A program made the position numbers and the translations under genes. A stretch of 64,000 nucleotides of DNA from positions 136,267,681-136,331,680 of the forward strand of contig CM054116.1 in NCBI GenBank assembly GCA_028673005.1. The letters run 5' to 3'. Below the pieces are notes generated by a model. The model did no database searches. It saw only the letters and a list, made by a program, of their open reading frames with translations, and had not been told where the DNA came from. Below are positions 24,156 to 35,605 of the stretch, piece by piece. The stretch comes from Tanypteryx hageni. Taxonomy: Eukaryota; Arthropoda; Insecta; Odonata; Petaluridae. Position 1 is the stretch's first letter, and each line of letters starts with the position of its first letter.

Positions 24156-26952
24156 CAGTGGCGGCTCGTGTATAGGCACTGCGGAACTGCAGCACCCCCT
24201 ATTTCCACTTGATATTATCGATAACATTTAATATAATGAGTCCTTTTTTCTTTAATTCTTTCTTTATTTTTGTAGTACAATATATATTCCTTAAGCTTAA
24301 TGTCAGTACTTCAGTAGCCATCCCCCAGTTTATGAAAAAGATACAAAAATCTTTGTATGGAACTGTGCGCGTCACAGTGCCAGCGACGTGGTGTTTGACT
24401 GTTGTGCGCATGTGCACATAGGAGGGGGGTGGGGAGGAAGGCGGGACAGCCAGGTAGAGAGAGCACTGTTGTTCTCGCAGTGCCGGCTCTGGCGTGATGG
24501 TGGAAGGAAGTTTTTTTTTACTCACTGTGTGTTGTGCTTAAAAACCGTGTACCATATTCTTGAATGTGATAAAGTGTAGAAGAGTGTAGAATTAGATTAT
24601 TATTCTGCTTCCAGCTATTCTATTTGATTCATTTTTTTTCGGTTCTTTTATTTAACAGAAAACTTTAACCATGGCCTTGCATCCCCAAGAAATAAGGTCT
24701 GTGACTGTAAGTGAACTTCAACAGCTTAAGTTTTCACAGCTATCTCTCCATGAGAAAGTTACAGTTAAGAAAAGAGGTCGTTCAACACCTGATATTCTAA
24801 TATCTCAGCCAGGCAAAAGCAACAACAAGAAATATATTCGTAGCTTTAATTCTGAATGGTACCAACGGAAAAGTTGCCTTTGCGGCTGTGAAGTAAAAAA
24901 ATGCACTGTTTTGCTTCCCGTGTTTGTTGTTTGGAGGTGATGTACCGTGGACAAAAGATGCTTTTAGAAATATAAACAAAATGAAAGAAAAAACTGAAAA
25001 GCATGAGAAGTCAAAGAAGCACGTTGATAATGTTGTTTCACTGTCACTTTTAGGAACCGTAAGTATTAAGGAGAAACTTAGTGAGGCATACAGACTTTCA
25101 ATCAATGAGCATAATATAAAAGTTAAAAAGAACCGTGAAATTTTGTCCAAAATAATAGACTGCATTTACTTTTGTGGAAACTTTGAAACTCCCTTATGTG
25201 GACATGATGAAAAAGATGATTCAGTAAATCCAGGGGTATTTAGAGGATTAGTAAATTTTGCATCTAAATTAGATTCAGATTTGAAGAATCACTTAGAAAC
25301 CAGTGCAGTCTTCAAAGGTGTTTCTAAGACCATTCAGAATGAGATACTTGACTGCCTGCTACAAATATACCATGAGGAGATAAGGACGGAAATTAGAAAA
25401 GCTTCCTTTGTAGCTGTCATGGCTGATGACACAACAGATGTTTCGGAACACACTCAAATGGTCCTTGTTCTACGGTACGTATTGAATGAAGAAATATTTG
25501 AGCATTTTTGGGGATTCTTTATTCCAGAAAATCAAACTGCAGATGGCATATCAAAACGTATTTTAGAACAATTGGACATAATCCTTCAAGGAAATGGACA
25601 AAAACTGATAGCTCAGACATTTGATGGTGCAAATGTCATGAAAGGCAAAAAAGCAGGAGTTCAAGCAAAAATAAAAGCAGTTTATAGTAATGCACATTTC
25701 ATTCACTGTTATGCACATCAACTTAATTTAATAATGAGAAATGCAGCAAGTATTACACGAAACGCAAGAATATTTTTCTCTAACATTCTGGCTATTTCAA
25801 CATTCTTCTCAAGATCACCACAACGTGTGTCCATTCTCAAGAAACATATGGACGTCAGCATTCCACGTCCATCCTCTACAAGGTGGAATTTCAACATACG
25901 GACCATAAACAGAGTTCATGAAAATTTGCTTGCAACCTTTAAAAAACTGCCTTACTGAAATTCAGTCAACATCAAATGCAGATGAAACCATTGCAGAAGC
26001 AACAGGAATTTTAAAATACCTGAATGATGATAATTTCAAGTTTTGGTTAGAGCTTTTTCATCAGATTATGCCTCATGTTGAAATAATTTACAACCAAATA
26101 CAATCTCGAAAAATTAGTGTGTTTAAAGTTAATGAATATATAACAGATTTCAAAACTGCTATTTTAGAATTGAGAAACTCAAAGTACTGTGAGAATCCTT
26201 CAAAGACACTCATGGCAGAAGCTAAGGAAGTGTGTGACTATATATGTGTTGATATAATGGACAGATATTCTTCCACTAAACACTTAGTAGCTGCTAAATT
26301 GTTCAACAAGAAATGCTTCACTAGATTTAAGAATGAACATCCCACAAAAGAGATAGTACTGACCACTGAAACTTATCCCATGATTGACAAAGAAAAGCTT
26401 GAAACTGAACTAAAAGTATTCTATTGTAGGACTGATATTCATGAATATTGCAAATTAATTGAGCTGCTGAAATTTATTTTGGAAAATAATCTAGATGATG
26501 TTTTTAGTGAAATTACGAAACTGATAAAAATCCTCTTGACAATTCCCATGACTACATCAGAGGCAGAGCGCTGCTTTTCAACATTGAAAAGAATAAAAAC
26601 TTTTTTAAGAAGCACTATGAATTCGGAAAGACTAAATGCGCTTGCAGTACTTTCAATGGAGAAAAATTTCCTCAATTGTCATCCAGAGATCAAGGAGAAA
26701 ATTATTGAACTTTTTGCGCAAATTAAAACAAGAAGAATGGATTTCATTTTTAAATGAATAGATCAAGCTTGAACTGTAACAATTTAAGTTAAAGTAAGTA
26801 AAAAAGTTTGGTTTTTTTTGTTAAGATTTTATCAAGTTCCTGAATAAATTTTCTTTTTATGCATGTTTTTTTCCTTTTACACAATTTTAAAACAAAGGCT
26901 AAAAATTTTCTGGAGCAGCACCCCCACTAATTTTAGCTATGAGCCGCCACTG
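24156..26952 (+). mobile_element. Near-intact hAT element with perfect target duplication
   Basis: It begins CAGTGGCGGCTCGTGTATAG and ends GCTATGAGCCGCCACTG; the terminal repeats match at the first 12 bases (CAGTGGCGGCTC). Both ends continue to a sub-terminal AGCACCCCC block. The flanks are identical 8-mers, CCTGGCTG at 24148-24155 and 26953-26960. Length 2,797 bp. It encodes one transposase on the plus strand, interrupted only by two single-base frameshifts. Identical duplications and a coherent frame mean it is the youngest DNA transposon in the window. Confidence 0.95.
24671..26757 (+). pseudogene. hAT transposase (ZMYM1/52-kDa-repressor-like), two 1-bp frameshifts
   Basis: The ATG at 24671 (context TTAACCATGG) starts a ~694-residue transposase that cuts and pastes its own element. 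The TTF-type finger lies near residues 60-90 (SCLCGCEV, then FCFPCLLFGG across the first shift). First catalytic motif: MADDTTDVSEHTQ (Asp about residue 252). Second: TFDGANVMKGKKAGVQAKI (about 318), followed by IHCYAHQLNLIMRNA. The dimerisation domain SEAERCFSTLKRIKTFL, ERLNALAVLS (about 626-662) carries the Glu. The frame is lost at the A7 run 24895-24901 and at the A6 run 25941-25946; each fits one extra A. No other stop or shift was seen up to the TGA at 26757. It may be a real pseudogene or an intact gene with base-calling errors. Confidence 0.92.
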
Positions 26953-27735
26953 CCTGGCTGATATAAGGCATCACCTACATTAAAAAGTTTTTCATATGAC
27001 AAATAAGATTTTGTCAGTAATACTATAGAGTATCTTTTGAATAAAAAATTCAATATCTATTTATTAGTACCTGCACTGAATGGAAACATTTCAGGATACA
27101 ATTGGTATTCTCTTTTGTTTACTGAATTCCTATCATCTCAATTTATTTTTCTTAAGACTAAAAAAAATGTATGTATATATAAGTTGAGTATGCAATATTG
27201 CATATATAGGAACAATACTCAAAGATAATAAAGGAAATAATAAGTCATCTCATATTATACCAATAAAAAGATCCTCTATCTACTGCATGTACTACATTGA
27301 TACTATAAAAGCACCATCATTCACATAAACCCTTTCCAAAAATATCATAGCTGCATATTTTTAGCAGGTTTTTAAAAAATTCACTTATTTACTCAGTTTG
27401 TCCATCTGTCTGATGTACTCACTTCTCCTAAACAAAATCAGATAGATTGATGGCACTCTTAAGTGGAGCTGAGTGAAGAGCATATTTAAAAAACTCAACA
27501 TTTTGTACACTTTGCAGCGAGCTTCTTTAGGAGGATGACCTACAATTGAAGGAAAGCCGATAGACTTCTTTTGCCAATCAATTTAGTATTCTGTCTTGTT
27601 GTGCATGTTTTCTTGTTGTGGCATGTCTGCCTGTGTGACGTGCCTACTCCTAAATGAAAGCACCTAGAGAACGTTTTTTGTTAATCAATTCAGTATTCTG
27701 TCTCATTGTGCCCATTTTCTCGATCTGTCTAAAAT
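26953..27735. other. AT-rich non-coding with diverged tandem units
   Basis: AATCAATTTAGTATTCTGTC (about 27577) and AATCAATTCAGTATTCTGTC (about 27685) head two diverged ~108-bp units; a third partial unit may lie near 27385. No gene. Confidence 0.5.
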
Positions 27736-28740
27736 TTAAAAAAAAACACCATTATTTTCTTCTAAAATAAGAAAATCTGTATTTATATTTCCACTTAAAA
27801 TACTTTGATTTCGATCATGATTTCGACATGTTATAATGTCATCTTCAGGGTAAGAATAGTGCAGCATATATACGGAGGGAAAGAGTGGGGAGGGAGAAAA
27901 GGAGTGAGGAGTATGGGGAGGGAGGTTAGGAGTAACGGAACAGCTTTGGAATCCAGGGGTCTGCCGTGTTGTTGCAATTTTCGATCTTCTTTTGTAGTAT
28001 TTTGTGGGTTTTTGAAATTGTATCATAGCAAAAATATGTTGTTTATCTGTTGTATTTCCTATTGTATATCTTATTTAAATAAAAACCTTTGTTAATTTTC
28101 TTGGTGTATTGTATGTTTAAATAAATTTTTTAACCAAAACACTTCAAACAACTTACCCAACCCAGTGGGGCAGAGTACAGTTTTGTTACCTATTGGAGAC
28201 TGGGTGCGTATATGTCGAAAAAGGAAAAGGTAGACTGTATACGACAATTCCATGGTGTTCATGTTACTTTTTCATTGCGTCCATGTTGCTTGCTGGTAAA
28301 ACAAAAGATCGAAGTAACAATGGTTGGATAGTAAGGGGCAATGGAATGTCTCATGATGGGCAGGGGAGTAGGAGATGGAGAGAAAGATGCTATTACAAAG
28401 AAAAACCAAGTATGGGAAGCAGGTCAATGGTGTGGTATGGGAATAGAGAGCAAAGGGGAATGAGTAGGGATAACATACTCATTTAACAAAACAGTATCAA
28501 CATCATGGGAATAATTTATGAAATATCCTTGGTTCCAAAATGCGTTTTATGTTCACTGGGATGAGTTTTAAAGCTCCTTTCAGCCTGGCCAATATACACT
28601 CCTCTGCAACCATCACAACATAATTTATAAATGCCGCACTTGTCCAAAATTTCAAAATAGTTCTTGATGTTGCCTAATAATTTTCCAATAGCGAAAGAAG
28701 TTATCATGTATTTGTCTTCATAATGAGGTATATTTATTTT
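27736..28740 (-). mobile_element. Penelope-like retroelement, 3' fragment
   Basis: On the minus strand the GIY-YIG endonuclease remnant (28707-28516) is followed downstream by non-coding sequence and then by CCTGAAGATGACATTATAAC plus ATGTCGAAATC (27849-27807). The second part has the CTGA-stem-TCGAAA order of the hammerhead-like motif common at Penelope-like ends, where GACAT pairs with ATGTC. The reverse-transcriptase domain is absent: the copy is 5'-truncated, as is common for elements copied from RNA. Boundaries are approximate. Confidence 0.7.
28516..28707 (-). pseudogene. GIY-YIG endonuclease domain of a Penelope-like element
   Basis: The frame shows CGIYKLCCDGCRGVYIGQ, the GIY-x10-YIG signature with the C-x2-C insertion typical of Penelope-like elements. 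ERSFKTHPSEHKTHFG follows, with the usual Arg (RSF) and EH. The endonuclease nicks target DNA for priming. It stops shortly after (28516), where family members would continue, so the end is broken. No RT lies upstream within 1 kb. Confidence 0.85.
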
Positions 28741-29494
28741 ATTTATGATCGATCTAGTCGGTGTTATATTTATTTATATGAAGCTTCGTATCGCATTTTT
28801 CGAAATTGGCAATGAAAAAAGTAGTCTCCTACAAAATCGCGTACTTTAACAGTTAGACCCATATATGCATCATATGAATCACTGAGAAAACAATGAAGAT
28901 ATTTTTGGTGAAGATTTCATGGGAATATCTCGAATGACATGGAGAGATGAATTTTTTTAAATCGATGAAAATCTCGCTCCCGCCAACTTCGACGGATTGG
29001 TTCCGTTGCCGGAAATATTTTGTAAATATCTGCGAATAAAAATTCTCTCTGACAGTGAAATAACATATAACACGTTTAGAAATATTTTCTGATCTTTAAA
29101 GGAAGAGTATAACGGAAATATATAACACGTGTCCAGGTCATTGCCCTTCTGTGGTTCCATAGTAAGACTAGCCTGACACTGTTGATTTTATGTCCCTCTT
29201 AGGCCATAAACGGAATCTTTGGCAGGCAATGCATTCTTCTAAATATGAGCAAAAATCGCCTTTCCAGTTTCGAAAAACAGATGTTCTCAAAGCGTAGTAG
29301 TAGTCTTTGTTCTTAATTTTCAGATTCAGTTTGTCTTTTGACATTGAGTGCGTTTGTCGTCTAAGAGTGTCTGATTTTTCCATAGGTCTTATAATAGTGA
29401 CGTGCAATACTGTGCAGTGTTCAACTTTAAAACGCACGTTATTTTATTGAAATATACTTAGAGAGAAATTTACTAATTATCTATTAGTTCAACC
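28741..29494. other. Non-coding upstream of the DDE fragment
   Basis: No recognised protein. It may contain the 5' end of the element whose transposase begins at 29495, but terminal repeats were not identified. Confidence 0.4.
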
Positions 29495-30090
29495 ATGTCA
29501 GTGGCTGAAGTGAAGAAGGGAAAGCATGGTGAGAAGCTAAGAATCCGAGAAAGACAACAGAAGCGATCCAAGAAACCGCCAGAGCTACAGGATGTTTATC
29601 GAGTGAGGAAAGATGCGACTCAAGGTACGTTAGTTACTCCTGCCAAGAAGAAGAAATTAGAGAAACCCTACAGGAACTCTCGAATTATATTTTTTAACGA
29701 GATCATCAGATCGGGGATCAGAAAGAAGGTGCATGAAATGTTCATCAAAAACATCCCTCCTTCTCTCAAATCTATCCTTACCGCTGCTAACATTGACCAT
29801 GATTTGCCGAATTTTAAAAGAACAACTTTGTACCGATTATTAATAGATATAGGGTTCATATACGAAAAAAGGGGGGAAAAAGTATTCTCATCGAAAGAGA
29901 TGATATCATTCGATGGCGCCATAAGTATTTAGGAGAAGTGAGGAAATACAGAAATGAAAATAAATGCGTTGTGTATATCGATGAATCGTGGATTAATGTC
30001 GGCCAAACTGTTAACAAAGCATGGCATGACAAAGAAATAAATACACCACGCCAAGCTTTGAAATTTTCGTTCGATTTCTTTCTTGAAAGC
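29495..30090 (+). pseudogene. DDE transposase of IS630/Tc1-mariner-like type, truncated
   Basis: The ATG at 29495 (AACCATGTC) begins a Lys-rich leader. Then comes a winged-helix segment, INHD-like: SLKSILTAANIDHDLPNF followed by TTLYRLLIDIGFIYEKRG. A frame break follows at the run G6A5 (29871-29881); one missing G would restore it. The next frame gives ILIERDDIIRWRHKYLGEVR, KYRNENKCVVYIDESWIN (first catalytic Asp) and VGQTVNKAWHDKEINTPRQA. This order (HTH, W-R-x-x-YL, Y-x-DE-x-W-V/I-N) is that of a DDE family widespread in insect genomes. After about 30060 the similarity stops; the second and third catalytic residues are missing. Dead by truncation. Confidence 0.8.
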
Positions 30091-30179
30091 GGCTATTTCT
30101 TCGATAAAAATGTTCTGAGAAAAACGTGCTATTTTATTCGCCATTTATACAAATTTTGTTTGAAGACTTTTTAGTTGTA

Positions 30180-30440
30180 AGTGATATTTTACGAGATATA
30201 AAGAATAAGCCCGTATTTGTCAACATTATAGTGGCACTCCCGAAAATGTTACGTGAAACATATATATCATTTTCTTAGTTTATTTTGCCCTATGCCCTAA
30301 ATACCAAATTTCAACAACATCCGCCAAGTAGTTTCGCAGATGAAACATGCGGACGGACGGACGGACACGACCTGACCATAAGGCGTTCTTTTTAGGCGCG
30401 TTTCGCTTCCAGCATAAGCTTCGGTTTGTCCGTCCGCATG
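30180..30440. repeat. Dispersed repeat end with GGAC tract and short hairpin
   Basis: CATGCGGACGGACGGACGGACAC at about 30347 faces TTGTCCGTCCGCATG at about 30426, giving a small stem. The preceding GCCCTATGCCCTAAATACCA and TTTCAACAACATCCGCCAAG resemble 3' ends of insect repeats that carry a GGAC microsatellite. The class is unknown. Confidence 0.6.
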
Positions 30441-33189
30441 TTCGTTCTCGGCTTCTACTTAACGGATTTTTATGAAATATGATATCAAGGACTTAAGTCA
30501 AAGAGAATTAGAAAATCACATAATTAAATCGCGAAAGCCAATCAGCGGTACCACTTTACTGGCGACAAAAATGAACTTTCCGTTACATCTCGTACATGTT
30601 TGTTCATAACAAAATAATTTTCAAGTAATCCGTGTATAACTAGTAACGTAGAGTTTTCTATACATTTTTATTATAGGAGTAGATGTTATAAAGAAAATCG
30701 AACAAAAATGTCGTAATTCGCTTTTGACAAAGTAATGCCTAAATACTTTTATTGGTCACCGAAGTAAATAAGATCTGCTATAATTACAAAATATGACAGA
30801 TTTTGTAATTGGAAGGAAAAGGATTATCTACGGCGAAGTAAAGAACGTAAACGTAAATATTACAACTTCGGAACTCAAGTGAGGTATGTTTGAAATAATT
30901 TTCGATCGGTTGGTTGAGTAAAACTGATTAGAAAATAAATCGGTAAATAAAAATTTAATATTTCCCTGACATCATCTCTGATAATATCGTTTTGCAGGAT
31001 TTAATCATTAAAATTACGTAACATGTTTATTGATGCACCAAAAATTTATTCCAAGAGAGGACAACATTCACCGCAAAAAAAAGTCCGTGACAACACGTTA
31101 TTACGACTTATTGTTTCGGAGAAAATAATTTGAGAATATCTCCAGGGTGACAGAGAACATTTTGTTTACATCGGTCAATACGGCAATTCAGTCGTAAAAC
31201 AACCATTAAAATCCATATTGTCTCTCTCATGCTTTTATATGATCTGTGAAATATGGATTAAAATCTTTATTCGGATAGAGGACAAAAACAATACGTACAT
31301 ACTCAGTATGGAGAAAGTCATGGGCTTGACACGTCTGGTTGTTTTTAACAGTGTTCAATATTATTTGGCACACTGCTATCATTAATGCTCATAACTAATA
31401 GTTTTTATATGTATTATTCAATTATATAAAACTATTCTTCGATATTTTTTCATTTAAGTGTTTTTTTACATTTCGTGCATGTATTCTTAGAGCCCATCTC
31501 AAATTCGATTTGCAGAATAATTAAGTTGGATAATAATGCGGAGTTAAACTATTTCGACGCAAGCACCGACTCACAGTTATTCAAAATCCCATCCCCCGTT
31601 CTCATTCAACCCCAGCATCATTATGAAATTTTAAGTTAGCATTTGGAAATTACAATAAATATATGCCTTTGGCAAGTATTGTTCTAGATAACGGTGAACA
31701 AAAACTTTGAATTGAATAATAATTTACAGTTTTTTGTTCGGTTCAGAAAATAACGCTCTTTAAAAAATAGGAATCCATCAGTGATTTTAAAATGCGACAC
31801 ACACGATTACTGTAAAACATTGGTCCTCAACCTTTATTGGTTAGAGAGCGTCTCGCTTGATAACAAAAGAAAATTTAGGAGAGGGAAGGGAAGGTGGGAA
31901 ATGGTTTCCCCGGGTGGACTGTCACCCGAACCATCAGGGTCGGGCGGAGTGGGCAGCGAAAACGCGGTTCGGTCGGCTGTTAGCTTTCCAACTGGTACAC
32001 ACTACCTCTCCACGGGAAATTAAATCCCCGCGGATTTGTAAACGCGTGTTTTTCACGTATTCCTTTGCGTTATCTTTATTTTTCAAACAGTATTATTTTT
32101 TCCATGTTTTCTATTATCTTTATTATGCAGTTTTGATCAGTGAGCCACGTTGCTATTTGTTTGTTTTTTCGTTCATTTTTCGGAGCAGTATTTTTGCATC
32201 GATATATTTCTTTCTACTTGCTTTCTTTTTCTAACACCGCATCAAACGCATATTTGTAAATATTAAAGCAGATGCATCGGATAGTTTGTGACATCTATAG
32301 AAGGAGTATTTCTTTGGGTTGTTTACATTTGCATTTCCTTTTCGCGTTATATTTCTTTCAATATAGCCTCCGGGGGACCGTGACGAGGACGGGATAGGGA
32401 TGGTAGTGGATGGGGAGGGGCCTATCTCCACCTCGGGCCAATCAGAATCTTTGGACCCCCTCGCTCTCAGGTTCGACTCCATTTTCCCGTTCGCAATAAC
32501 ATATCGGCGAATGGTTTCCATATCATGCGCTATCGAGACGAAGATCGTAAGATCTTTGTCAGAAAAAATGTCGCATTCTCACCTCCCCGCAGCGTGTCCG
32601 ATAGCTTATATTTTCCCGAGTGAATGAAGATCGAAAGATAAGTTCAAAGTGCGTTTTCAGGTAACGGAAATAGGAAGCTAGCGCGCATTATTGGGTGGAA
32701 AATCAATTTCTGTATGAATGAATGCAGGCAGCGATCGTTCTTATACACACACATACTCACTCATTCCTTTTATCTATAAACGGGGTGACACAAAGCGAGA
32801 GTATAAATAAATTTTGATGTATACGAAGCTGCATGTAATTGTTATTAAAATTTCGAAAGTAAATACTTTCAGAAAATACTTAAATATATGTAAACAACGT
32901 TTCAGCGAACGAAGTTTTGTTGAACATATTCATGGGTCAGAGATGAGATGGCGAAAGTTGTGCCCATTGTGCTGTATATATTACATATATTCCTATCTGT
33001 TTCTATCTAATACTTAGAAGGATGAATTTACGAAACGGAATAAAAATGACGATGTCGATGTGATTTTTAATAATGATAACAAATTTATGAGGGTTTAAAA
33101 TTTTATTTCTCTATTATAAGATTTACATTTTAAATGTAGGCATTAGCAACAACAAGTTGAAGTGATCCGAGCGGCCTTCCTTCTGTGGC
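30441..33189. other. Non-coding with two G+C-rich patches
   Basis: Nothing coding was recognised. Two patches stand out against the AT-rich surroundings: 31880-32030 (CCCCGGGTGGACTGTCACCC, GGGTCGGGCGGAGTGGGC) and 32360-32490 (GGGGGACCGTGACGAGGACG). They could be old repeats or a promoter or exon of an unrecognised gene; no splice structure supports a gene. Confidence 0.4.
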
Positions 33190-33191
33190 TA

Positions 33192-33666
33192 TAGTATGTT
33201 TCTCGTCTTATGAAGCTTGACCTTCACATAGCAAGTAGCCAATGAGAACCTTTTCCCTCTCCCCTTCTTCCCTTTTCCCTCTCCCCCGTCACCCGCGGCT
33301 TTCGAAATGCATGGAAAAACCTAACAGCATTGCCAGATATCCGCTCTTGAAATGATCTGCTTGCGAATGAAAGGCAACGCGTCGCAGAAAAACTTACGGT
33401 CATTGTTTATTACTACCGGCCATTTTCCATTGCGTTAAAATTATAACGAGGTGCAAAGTGAAAGCGATAAAGAGATCGCAACGGAAGCGTGAACGCAGTA
33501 GAGCAGGCAACATAGTCGACTAAGAGCGATGTGAACAGCACGATGGCGAGAGAGAGACTGAGCTTCTCCCCTCTCCGTCGCCCGTTACTCGAGCGTTGAT
33601 TGGACGCAGAAATAGTCACTCACAGAGGATTTCAAGGTCAAGCTTCATAAGACGAGAAACATACTA
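33192..33666. mobile_element. MITE with perfect 33-bp terminal inverted repeats and TA duplication
   Basis: It begins TAGTATGTTTCTCGTCTTAT and then GAAGCTTGACCTT; the other end (33634-33666) is its exact inverse. TA flanks both sides (33190-33191 and 33667-33668). Length 475 bp. TA duplication suggests mobilisation by a Tc1/mariner or pogo transposase. The interior is G+C-rich for this window, with an AGCCAATGAGAA box near the left arm and GTTGATTGG near the right arm, but no coding frame is recognised. Confidence 0.88.
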
Positions 33667-34165
33667 TAGGAGCTAAAAAGAAAAATGGGAAAACATAAAA
33701 TATATATGTATACTTAAGAACAGTTGGAAAATAAATGAAATAGTATTAGACATAGACGTATGTGCTGGCAGGCTCCAACTAAAAAAACGACGATTAATTA
33801 TTATTGCCATTAAAAAATTAAAGGAATTTAAAAGGTGGGTTTCAAAATTGGAGAAATAATTCTTGCGATTGCATAATTAAAAAGGTATTTTAATTGCTTA
33901 TTTGTCAAGGAAAAAAATAGCTATCCAAATTTTGTTTTATATTCGCCAGTTTCTCAAGCGCCGTTCACTCCAGCTTAGCGTTGCCAGTTCAGTTTTCTTG
34001 CCAATGTCGGGAATATCACATGATTTCAGTACGAGCCTCATTTCACTGGAATACTAGGAAACAAGAAATCAAAATCTATATTTTTTGATAGACAAATAAA
34101 TCATTAATTTTAAGTTATCTAAATAATGAATGAATGAAACAACGCATGGAAAATTATAATAAACA

Positions 34166-34179
34166 TTTAGTTGTGTGTG

Positions 34180-34230
<51 letters not shown>
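34166..34230. repeat. (TG)n(TA)n microsatellite
   Basis: A short TG run followed by about 40 bases of pure TA. Confidence 0.95.
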
Positions 34231-34231
<1 letters not shown>

Positions 34232-35605
34232 TAAACCAAAAAATATTATTATTGCTAATAAATACTTCCCTATTTAATTAGACTTGAAATAATTCGAAAT
34301 TTCGAAATCGAAATTAGACTGTCCAATAATTCCTATGCAAAATTTCTTGTCCACGAGAACAGCGCTTAAGGTATTTTCGGCCGTTAATGACGCCACGCGA
34401 AAGAGTTAGGAAAGGATGAGATATGTACGTACTCACTACGCACAATACAACAAAATCGCGATCCGGTACAAATAGCAAGTGTACGTGAAAATGCACTGCA
34501 CTCGAATTATATGAAAAGTAGAAATATATTAATACGAGGTTTTTCCTTGCGCCGGATTAAAACTGATTGTTCACGGGAGTCCCAAGATACGGGTTTAACT
34601 TTGACAAGCTTTACTCTAGATTTTTCCGTTTTTATCACTTGGTGAACGGACAAATTAGATACATACAAATTGCTCATGGAGAAGGTCCTTATTTCATAGG
34701 AATCATTTAATGTACATCTATTTACGAGATAAGCAATGCGGTACTCGCTATTTTTTAAAGTATCCAAGTCGTGCTGCCATCCTCGAATGCCATGGGGGAG
34801 TATTGTGGCAGTTGCAGTTTTCCGATAACAGGATGCAGAGTGGTCTCATGCTGGGACCTTGACGGAAGTCTTGTATCCTCCGGGCCAGCAAGGAGCATGG
34901 ATGTATCTGCTGTCACCTGCCCACCACATTTGCAAACAAAATTACTAACATGAAATGAAGGAAATAAGTAAGATTAATATAATAGTCAGGTATCCGACAT
35001 ATTGCTCAATTTCATTTAGTTCCATTATAATATTTTTTAGCGATTAATTGAGGTTCACAGGCTTCCAAGCCACCCAAAGAGGTGCTGTGAAATTGGCTCG
35101 TTTCCCCTTTTATGAATGAGGGGATCGCCCCCAAACTGCAACCGTGCTTGATCATAGTGTAGTGGTTTTCTCATGTTCCTGCATCCCGACAGCAACTTAT
35201 TATTCACCCATGTGCGTTTAATGCCTTCAAAGAAAATGTGTAAAAAGATAGCGATGTCTTGCCGAATTTCGAAATTAACCCAGTTATAATATTTTCTGAA
35301 AATTTTCGGAGCTTATTTTGGAAGGGCGGTAATGCCTTTCAAACTAAGAATGGTTCTGGGAATGGCTACGAATCACAGGAAAAGCGAACGGGACGACTTT
35401 TACGTACGACTTTAAAGGTTCGCTTTGGTTAAACACGTTTTTCCATTCCAAGCGAGGTTTTTAGTGTGCAAGTCAGGGGATTAAGTGAATTTTCCAGGTC
35501 ATAAGAGATACTTTTTCAATTATAACAAATGAGCTGGTGGATATCTTTTTTGACCGAATGACTGCTTCGGAACAATCGCTCGGAATCACCGTTTAGTTTG
35601 CTCAT
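34231..35605. other. Non-coding, nothing recognised
   Basis: Open frames of 60-86 codons occur but show no domain. 34770-34950 is locally less AT-rich and contains no recognisable protein. Confidence 0.35.

Noticed and set aside
32465..32485. B-box-like GGTTCGACTCC
   Set aside because: No A box at the right distance and no cloverleaf around it.
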